Positions 1-3,628 of a stretch of 5,212 nucleotides of DNA are shown piece after piece. The first letter of the stretch is position 1. Each line of letters starts with the position of its first letter. The position numbers were made by a program, and so were the translations under genes. Source of the stretch: Patescibacteria group bacterium. Its GTDB lineage: Bacteria; Patescibacteriota; Minisyncoccia; JAHIHE01. The notes beneath the pieces are model-generated. The model was not told the origin of the DNA, made no database searches, and saw only the letters and a program-made list of their open reading frames with translations. The DNA lies in assembly GCA_018899995.1 (NCBI GenBank), contig JAHIHE010000112.1, forward strand, positions 1-5,212, read 5' to 3'.

Positions 1-3
1 AAA

Positions 4-39
4 CAATTAAGCAATTAAGCAATTAAACAATTAAGCAAT
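4..39 (+). repeat. Octamer repeat array, left arm of the four-helix-bundle cassette
   Basis: Four and a half copies of an 8-bp unit, consensus CAATTAAR: units begin at 4, 12, 20, 28 and 36, the last cut to CAAT. The start codon of the four-helix-bundle gene follows directly, at position 40. The array is at the window edge, so more units may lie to the left. The same unit occurs in reverse orientation at 416-439 and in two further arrays after galU. The periodicity is directly visible; its function is unknown. Confidence 0.85.
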
Positions 40-411
40 ATGCCGGAAAAAGATAATTATTTTGAAAATTTGAGGTTAAAAATGGATGAATACGCACATT
101 TTGTTTATAAAATTGCAAGAAGTTTTCCTAAAACGGAAATATATGGAATAACTTCTCAAATACAGAGAGCGACCATTTCCGTGGTTTTAAATTATATAGA
201 AGGTTATGCTAGAAACAAAATATTAGTCAAACAAAATTTTTGGGAGATTTCGTATGGTTCTCTCAAGGAGTCAAAATATCTTTTAAATTTTTGTTATAAG
301 GAAAAATTTATAAGTGAAGAAGATTATAAAAAAAGTTTGGCTATGGCAGAAGAAATTGGAGCGATGTTGTGGAGAGCGATTGAATCTTTAAAGAGAACAA
401 ATAATTCATAG
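40..411 (+). CDS. Four-helix-bundle protein, 23S rRNA intervening-sequence (S23/IVP) family
   Basis: A 123-residue protein of the four-helix-bundle family first described from open reading frames inside 23S rRNA intervening sequences; Avd proteins of diversity-generating retroelements share the fold. The molecular function of stand-alone members is not established, and no 23S rRNA or reverse transcriptase is present here. Four helices can be placed at about 7-29, 33-57, 63-89 and 92-119. Family-typical features are a Pro after helix 1 (P30), the YGITSQIQRATISV stretch at 35-48, EGYAR at 54-58, and GSLKESKYLL at 73-82. The length is normal for the family and nothing is broken. The ATG at 40 touches the octamer array and has no Shine-Dalgarno; the next Met (residue 15) would cut helix 1, so the first is preferred. 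The gene is clearly more AT-rich than galU: GC is 15/60 at 61-120 and 21/60 at 121-180, against 34/60 at 481-540. This suggests separate ancestry. Confidence 0.88.
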   Translation: MPEKDNYFENLRLKMDEYAHFVYKIARSFPKTEIYGITSQIQRATISVVLNYIEGYARNKILVKQNFWEISYGSLKESKYLLNFCYKEKFISEEDYKKSLAMAEEIGAMLWRAIESLKRTNNS

Positions 412-415
412 TATT

Positions 416-439
416 TTGTTAAATTGTTAAATTGTTAAC
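416..439 (-). repeat. Octamer repeat array, right arm of the four-helix-bundle cassette
   Basis: Three tandem 8-bp units, TTGTTAAA at 416 and 424 and TTGTTAAC at 432. On the other strand they read TTTAACAA, so the array is an inverted and slightly diverged version of the CAATTAAR array at 4-39. It begins 4 bases after the stop codon of the four-helix-bundle gene and ends 9 bases before the galU ATG, so it fills almost the whole intergenic gap. Any promoter or leader of galU must therefore lie in or beyond this array. Confidence 0.8.
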
Positions 440-448
440 TTGATTCCT

Positions 449-1318
449 ATGCAACGCATCACTAAAGCAATTTTGCCCGTAGCCGGCTTCGGCACCAGGT
501 TTTTGCCGATTACCAAAGCCCAGCCCAAAGAAATGCTGCCTATTGTGGATAAGCCGATTATTCAGTATTTGGTGGAAGAGGCGGTAAATTCGGGCATTAA
601 AGAGATTATTTTTGTCACAGGCCGCGGAAAACGCTCTATTGAAGACCATTTTGACGATTCTTTTGAGCTTGAGTACAATCTCGTGGAAAAGAACAAGCAC
701 GAGCTTTTGAAAGAAATCTACAAAATCCCGCGTTTGGCAAAATTCAGCTATGTCCGCCAGCCCAATCCAATGGGCGACGGCCACGCGATTGCTTGCGCGC
801 GGCATTTGGCAGGCAATAAACCGTGCGCCGTGCTTTTCGGCGATGACATCGTTGATTCGGAAATCCCTTGTTTAAAGCAATTAATCGCTGTTTATGAAAA
901 ATACGGCGATCCGGTGTTAGCTCTTGAAAAAGTGCCAAAATCAGAGGTTTCGCGCTACGGAGTGGTTTCCGGAATTGAAGTCGGGCCAAAAACCTATCAA
1001 ATAAAGACCCTGGTAGAAAAGCCCAAGCCCGAAGAAGCGCTTTCAAACTTGACAATTGTCGGAAAATATATTATAACTTCTGCTATTTTTGACGCGTTAG
1101 AAAAGTGCGCGCCTGGGAAAGACGGAGAAATACGCTTGGCAGACGCGTTTAAAGCGGTTTTAGCTGAAAATAAGCCAATTTACGGGCTTGAATTTGAAGG
1201 AAAACGTTATGATTGCGGCAGTAAAATCGGGCTTTTAAAGGCAAATATTGATTTTGCGCTGAAACATAAAGATTTAAACGGCGAGTTTAGGGAATACTTG
1301 AAAGGGCTGAAGTTGTAG
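449..1318 (+). CDS. galU: UTP--glucose-1-phosphate uridylyltransferase
   Basis: A 289-residue cytoplasmic enzyme making UDP-glucose and pyrophosphate from UTP and glucose-1-phosphate; UDP-glucose feeds surface glycan synthesis and galactose interconversion. The bacterial GalU signature is complete: the nucleotide-binding loop GFGTRFLPITKAQPKEMLP at 13-31, then VDKPIIQYLVEEAV (33-46), VTGRGKRSIEDHFD (56-69), GDGHAIACARHL (109-120), the metal/nucleotide site GDDIV at 131-135, SRYGVV (168-173), LVEKPKPEEA (188-197), GEIRLADA (226-233), and GKRYDCGSKIGLLKANI near the end (251-267). Length is normal for the family. An in-frame TTG at 440 would add three residues, but the ATG at 449 gives the usual family N-terminus and is preferred. 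No Shine-Dalgarno is visible. GalU does not share a strong operon with its neighbours: an octamer array precedes it, and another pair plus a terminator follows. GEIRLADA replaces the more usual GEIQLTDA, a minor variation. Confidence 0.96.
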   Translation: MQRITKAILPVAGFGTRFLPITKAQPKEMLPIVDKPIIQYLVEEAVNSGIKEIIFVTGRGKRSIEDHFDDSFELEYNLVEKNKHELLKEIYKIPRLAKFSYVRQPNPMGDGHAIACARHLAGNKPCAVLFGDDIVDSEIPCLKQLIAVYEKYGDPVLALEKVPKSEVSRYGVVSGIEVGPKTYQIKTLVEKPKPEEALSNLTIVGKYIITSAIFDALEKCAPGKDGEIRLADAFKAVLAENKPIYGLEFEGKRYDCGSKIGLLKANIDFALKHKDLNGEFREYLKGLKL

Positions 1319-1319
1319 T

Positions 1320-1354
1320 CAACTAAACAATTTAGCAATTTAACAACTAAACAA
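1320..1354 (+). repeat. Octamer repeat array, left arm of the empty element
   Basis: Four 8-bp units starting at 1320, 1328, 1336 and 1344 (CAACTAAA, CAATTTAG, CAATTTAA, CAACTAAA) plus a trailing CAA. It starts one base after the galU stop codon. It matches the orientation of the array at 4-39 and is inverted relative to 1390-1421. Its units are more diverged than those at 4-39. Confidence 0.8.
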
Positions 1355-1389
1355 AAATACCAAATGTTCAATTACCGGACTGAGTTCTG

Positions 1390-1421
1390 TTAAATTGTTT
1401 AATTGCTTAATTGTTAATTTG
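1390..1421 (-). repeat. Octamer repeat array, right arm of the empty element
   Basis: Four 8-bp units: TTAAATTG (1390), TTTAATTG (1398), CTTAATTG (1406) and TTAATTTG (1414). Read on the other strand they are CAATTAAR-type units, so this array is inverted relative to 1320-1354 across a 35-bp core (1355-1389) that holds no gene. The two arms can pair in register, mostly through A-U pairs, giving a long weak stem. The last base overlaps the first base of the terminator stem. Confidence 0.8.
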
Positions 1422-1440
1422 AGGCATTTGCCTCTTTTTT
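1421..1440 (+). terminator. Rho-independent terminator after galU
   Basis: Inverted repeat GAGGC / GCCTC with a four-base ATTT loop (1421-1434), followed at once by six T residues (1435-1440). The stem is only 5 bp but GC-rich, and the T-run is clean. It lies about 100 bases after the galU stop, beyond the octamer arrays, and separates galU from the sigma-factor operon. Confidence 0.75.
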
Positions 1441-1470
1441 ATTATGTGTTATAGTTTGAATGTAACTTTA

Positions 1471-1495
1471 CCCCCGCTTTTATAAAAAGAGGGGG
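1471..1495. other. GC-clamped hairpin upstream of the sigma-factor promoter
   Basis: CCCCC at 1471-1475 pairs with GGGGG at 1491-1495. One G/A mismatch follows, then a C-G pair and TTTT (1478-1481) with AAAA (1485-1488), around a three-base ATA loop. Neither strand has a T-run after the stem, so it does not look like an intrinsic terminator. It lies between the galU terminator and the ECF promoter and could be an operator or a transcript-structure element; its role is unknown. Confidence 0.55.
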
Positions 1496-1501
1496 GTGAA
1501 C

Positions 1502-1535
1502 TGTAACAATACCAAAATACAAGTGTAACAAAACC
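1502..1535 (+). repeat. Direct repeat of a TGTAAC box, 22-bp offset
   Basis: TGTAACAATACC at 1502-1513 and TGTAACAAAACC at 1524-1535 match at 11 of 12 positions and start exactly 22 bp apart, about two helical turns. A third related copy, TGTAACTTTACC, lies at 1461-1472. The copy at 1524 serves as the likely -35 box of the sigma-factor promoter. The other two have no -10 partner at the same spacing, so they may be binding sites for the sigma factor or a regulator, or remnants. Confidence 0.55.
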
Positions 1536-1551
1536 GCCCAAAATCCGTCTA
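1524..1551 (+). promoter_or_regulatory. ECF-type, probably autoregulated promoter of the sigma-factor operon
   Basis: TGTAAC at 1524-1529 and CGTCTA at 1546-1551 are separated by exactly 16 bases. An AAC-containing -35 box and a CGTC-containing -10 box at this distance are the usual layout of promoters read by ECF sigma factors, which often transcribe their own gene. The -10 box ends 5 bases before the sigma-factor ATG at 1557, so initiation at normal distance would fall on or just beside that ATG, giving a leaderless mRNA. The boxes are seen directly; recognition by the adjacent sigma factor is inferred. Confidence 0.65.
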
Positions 1552-1556
1552 TTATT

Positions 1557-2123
1557 ATGTTAAACACCGATTCAGATAATTCAGACAAATTTGAAATCAA
1601 AATAACGGCTATCAACATCACGAGCAAAGAATTTGGCCGCTTTTATGATTTGTATGTTAAAAGAATTTACCGTTTTGCTTACCTGAAAGTCGGCTCGCGG
1701 GAAGAAGCCGAAGACCTTACCTCTGAAACATTTTTAAAGGTCTGGGATTATTTTTCCCGAACGCCGAACCGCAAAATCAACAATATCAAAGCGTTTTTTT
1801 ACCAAGTGGCGAATAATCTGATAACCGATTTTTACCGCAAGAAAAAACTTATTCCTTTTTCACTGGATCAGTTTGATGGCGCCGACAAGCTCGTTGACAG
1901 CCAGGCAAGCGAATTTGAAAAAATGGAAAAAGACGAAAAGGTCTCCCGATTAATGTCGGCCATGAAAAATATTCCGGAAAATTATTCCAATATCATAATC
2001 TGGTATCATCTGGAAGATCTAAAAATTTCGGAGATCGCGGAAATTCTTAAAAAATCCGAGGGCACAGTGCGCGTGACCATACATCGCGCGCTGAAAGCGC
2101 TGAAAAAAGAACTGGAAGTATAA
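1557..2123 (+). CDS. RNA polymerase ECF-type sigma-70 factor
   Basis: A 188-residue two-domain ECF sigma factor that would direct core RNA polymerase to a small regulon. Region 2 spans about 25-97 and includes EFGRFYDLYVKRIYRFAY (25-42) and the core-binding/-10 stretch EEAEDLTSETFLKVWDYF (49-66). Region 4 spans about 127-185: RLMSAMKNIPENYS (131-144), then the -35-reading helix-turn-helix with ISEIAEILKKSEGTVRVTIHRALKALK (157-183). The linker at 98-126 is acidic. Length is typical of the class. The ATG at 1557 is chosen because region 2 lies soon after it and no other start is nearby. No Shine-Dalgarno is present, and the predicted transcript starts at this ATG. The next gene begins 24 bases after the stop and encodes a membrane protein, which fits a sigma/anti-sigma operon. 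Regulon and ECF subgroup cannot be told from sequence alone. Confidence 0.93.
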   Translation: MLNTDSDNSDKFEIKITAINITSKEFGRFYDLYVKRIYRFAYLKVGSREEAEDLTSETFLKVWDYFSRTPNRKINNIKAFFYQVANNLITDFYRKKKLIPFSLDQFDGADKLVDSQASEFEKMEKDEKVSRLMSAMKNIPENYSNIIIWYHLEDLKISEIAEILKKSEGTVRVTIHRALKALKKELEV

Positions 2124-2147
2124 TTATTATAAAGATTATATCAAGCA

Positions 2148-3398
2148 ATGAACAAAAGCGAACTCTTAACTAAAATTAAAGGACTGAAACAAATTGAGCC
2201 AAGCGATTCTTGGGTTGTTTCAAACAAGTCCTTTATTTTTAAATATATCAAAACGAAAGAAGCGGGAGAAAAAAACGCCTTTGTTTTTGAAACGGGTATT
2301 TTAAAAAATTTGGGCAATTTATTCCCGCGCCTGAAAAACAGCGGACTCGCCTCGCTAAAGCCATGGCGAAGCGGACTCGCGGTTTCGGCCGCATCCGCGG
2401 CAATGGTTCTGATTTTTGGCGGAAATTTTTTGCTGGCTAAAGCGGACGGAATTTTGCCCGGCGACGCTTTTTATCCTTTTAAGCTTGCGGCGGAAAAAAT
2501 TCAGCTGTCTTTGACGCTAAACGAGGACAAAAGGGCGGCTTTGACTTTTGAATTTACCGGAAATCGGCTGAACGAATATTACCTTCTCACGGCTGATGGC
2601 TCCGAAAACGGCGCTTCCGTCCAAAGCGTAAAAATCGCCGCGGAAAATTTAAAAACCCAGCTTAACGCCGCTTCAACGGAGTTTGAAGATGCGAAGTTGC
2701 GACTAAGCCCGGAGAAAAAAGTGGCCATAGCCAAAACAGTGGACAGAAAAACAACCGATTACGCGAAGCGGCTGAAGGATTCGGGCGGCGCGAAAATTTC
2801 AAGCAATAAGCCCAACAGCGAAGTGGCGAAAATAATTGATAAGATGGAAGAAGTTAATACCAGCGCGCTTACGGTTTTGGCGACAAACGCCGGCGCGGGC
2901 GGTTCCAGCGATTCCAAAGAAGTCGCCGTCAAAGTGGGAGAAAAAATCAAATCGTTGGAAGAAAAAATCGGGCTGATTGAGCAAAAAATTTTGGCGGTGA
3001 TTGTTGAACAGGAAAAAAATAATCCCGACGCCGCGGACAAAAGCAAAGACAATTTGACATCAACGAAATTAATCAGCGAAGCAAAAGGAATTTTAGAAGA
3101 AGCGAAGTCCGCCTTGGCAAATAAAGACCAATCCAAAGCGCTTGAATTAGTCGCAAGCTCTGACCAGATAAGCAAAGTCGCGGAAAAAATAACGGACGCG
3201 GCCGCGACAGTAGCGGAAAAAAAGAAAGAAAATGTCGCGCCTACTGCAGCGCCCGCGAAAGAAACTCCAACGGAAATTCCAATCCCGAGTACTCGGGACT
3301 CTCAACCAACGGAAACCACAAAAGATACTCAACCAAAGACAGAAGCTAATACCGTTAATACCGCAGTTCCCGCGCCGAAAGCGCCGACAGAAAAGTAA
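2148..3398 (+). CDS. Probable anti-sigma factor, single-pass membrane protein with DUF5667-like domain
   Basis: A 416-residue protein with a cytoplasmic N-terminus (1-75), one membrane segment (about 76-98, SGLAVSAASAAMVLIFGG at its core), and a large outside part. Just outside the membrane, GILPGDAFYPFKLAAEKIQLSLTL (101-124), followed by an ERA-like EDKRAALTFEFTGNRLNE run, has the pattern of DUF5667 domains, found in membrane proteins encoded beside sigma factors. The rest is helical and probably coiled coil (about 153-355), then a Pro/Thr/Ala-rich tail (360-416). The cytoplasmic part contains LKQIEPSDSWVVSNKSFIF (13-31), the likely sigma-binding region; it has no Cys, hence no zinc-type HxxxCxxC anti-sigma motif. 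The anti-sigma role rests on operon position and topology. The ATG at 2148 is the first in frame after the sigma-factor stop; the leader has no Shine-Dalgarno. Two coding repeats (2340-2380, 3283-3298) lie in parts likely to tolerate change. The tail may cross or contact the wall. Confidence 0.78.
   Translation: MNKSELLTKIKGLKQIEPSDSWVVSNKSFIFKYIKTKEAGEKNAFVFETGILKNLGNLFPRLKNSGLASLKPWRSGLAVSAASAAMVLIFGGNFLLAKADGILPGDAFYPFKLAAEKIQLSLTLNEDKRAALTFEFTGNRLNEYYLLTADGSENGASVQSVKIAAENLKTQLNAASTEFEDAKLRLSPEKKVAIAKTVDRKTTDYAKRLKDSGGAKISSNKPNSEVAKIIDKMEEVNTSALTVLATNAGAGGSSDSKEVAVKVGEKIKSLEEKIGLIEQKILAVIVEQEKNNPDAADKSKDNLTSTKLISEAKGILEEAKSALANKDQSKALELVASSDQISKVAEKITDAAATVAEKKKENVAPTAAPAKETPTEIPIPSTRDSQPTETTKDTQPKTEANTVNTAVPAPKAPTEK
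2340..2380. repeat. In-frame 11-bp direct repeat around a small hairpin
   Basis: AGCGGACTCGC occurs exactly at 2340-2350 and 2370-2380, an offset of 30 bp or ten codons. Between the copies, TCGC (2352-2355) and GCGA (2366-2369) can pair around a 10-base loop that contains the palindrome GCCATGGC. The repeats encode SGLA twice (residues 65-68 and 75-78), in the linker just before and at the start of the membrane segment. The arrangement resembles a small insertion with target duplication that kept the reading frame; that history is inferred. Confidence 0.6.
3283..3298. repeat. Perfect 16-bp palindrome inside a coding sequence
   Basis: TCCCGAGTACTCGGGA is its own reverse complement with no spacer. 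It lies in the Pro/Thr-rich tail of the membrane protein and is read as part of IPSTRD (379-384). It could be a short palindromic repeat element tolerated in frame, a protein-binding site, or chance. The CTCAACCAA direct repeat that follows (3301-3309 and 3329-3337) shows that this tail also carries small duplications. Confidence 0.6.
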
Positions 3399-3401
3399 TC
3401 C

Positions 3402-3440
3402 TTACTTAGAGGTTGAGCCTCTAAGTAGAATCTTTCTTTT
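3402..3440 (+). terminator. Intrinsic terminator after the sigma/anti-sigma operon
   Basis: TACTTAGAGG (3403-3412) pairs perfectly with CCTCTAAGTA (3418-3427) around a TTGAG loop, and a T·G pair can extend it by one. The following bases TCTTTCTTTT (3431-3440) are T-rich but interrupted by C. The stem begins four bases after the stop codon of the membrane-protein gene, the expected place for the operon's terminator. Confidence 0.75.
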
Positions 3441-3469
3441 GTTAATTACAGCAGCACTCTAATAACTTG

Positions 3470-3558
3470 CCAATGCTTCGCGTTGGAAATTCTACTGCGG
3501 AGCAATGGCAGTCCTCCTTGGTCGATATTTTCTTTCTTGGGTAAAACCAAAAAAAGAA
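3470..3558. other. Cluster of stem-loops in the intergenic region before the surface-protein gene
   Basis: Three further inverted repeats follow the terminator. CCAATGC (3470-3476) pairs with GCGTTGG (3480-3486) through one wobble and a TTC loop. ACTGC (3494-3498) pairs with GCAGT (3508-3512). An imperfect T-rich/A-rich stem runs from 3530-3540 to 3547-3558. This could be a structured leader, a small RNA, or a degraded repeat element. No open reading frame of useful length and no known riboswitch pattern was recognised. Confidence 0.35.
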
Positions 3559-3569
3559 TTGCGGCAGGA

Positions 3570-3604
3570 TTGTTATTATAGCGTTGTAATTATATATATA
3601 ATTA
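3570..3604 (+). promoter_or_regulatory. Candidate housekeeping promoter of the surface-protein gene
   Basis: TTGTTA at 3570-3575 and TATATA at 3593-3598 are 17 bases apart, matching the sigma-70 layout, and would start a transcript near 3605, giving a leader of about 24 bases. The -10 box sits inside an 18-bp AT-only palindrome (3587-3604). Such AT-rich DNA gives many chance matches, and TATATA is also present two bases either side, so the exact position is uncertain. No ECF-type TGTAAC/CGTC pair is visible here. Confidence 0.4.
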
Positions 3605-3628
3605 ATTTAATTTAGAAAAACTTAAAAA

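Noticed and set aside
1..39. CRISPR array reading of the short tandem repeats
   Set aside because: Units are 8 bp with no spacers between them, and no cas gene is present.
40..411. Diversity-generating retroelement accessory protein (Avd)
   Set aside because: The fold family is shared, but there is no reverse transcriptase, template repeat or variable repeat pair in the window.
419..805. Long minus-strand open frame opposite galU (and another at 744-1055)
   Set aside because: Both overlap the well-supported galU gene on the other strand and their translations show no recognisable family pattern; they are shadows.
1428..1455. Possible sigma-70 promoter, TTGCCT and TATAGT with a 16-base spacer
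   Set aside because: The -35 box lies inside the terminator stem of galU and the start would be about 100 bases before the sigma-factor ATG; the ECF-type promoter nearer the gene is a better fit.
1442..1627. Minus-strand open frame across the sigma-factor promoter
   Set aside because: It overlaps the hairpin, the promoter and the start of the sigma-factor gene. No start signals and no family resemblance.
2759..3175. Minus-strand frames within the anti-sigma gene, and a + strand frame at 3232-3462
   Set aside because: They overlap the membrane-protein gene in other frames, have composition driven by that gene, and lack any domain pattern. The + strand one runs into the terminator.
3451..3519. 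Minus-strand short frame with an AAGGAGG sequence before a TTG
   Set aside because: The frame is only 18 codons, starts at a non-ATG codon, lies in a stem-loop region, and no other gene here uses a Shine-Dalgarno.
3570..3628. Direct control of the surface-protein gene by the neighbouring ECF sigma factor
   Set aside because: No TGTAAC/CGTC pair occurs between 3399 and 3628; only a sigma-70-like candidate is visible.
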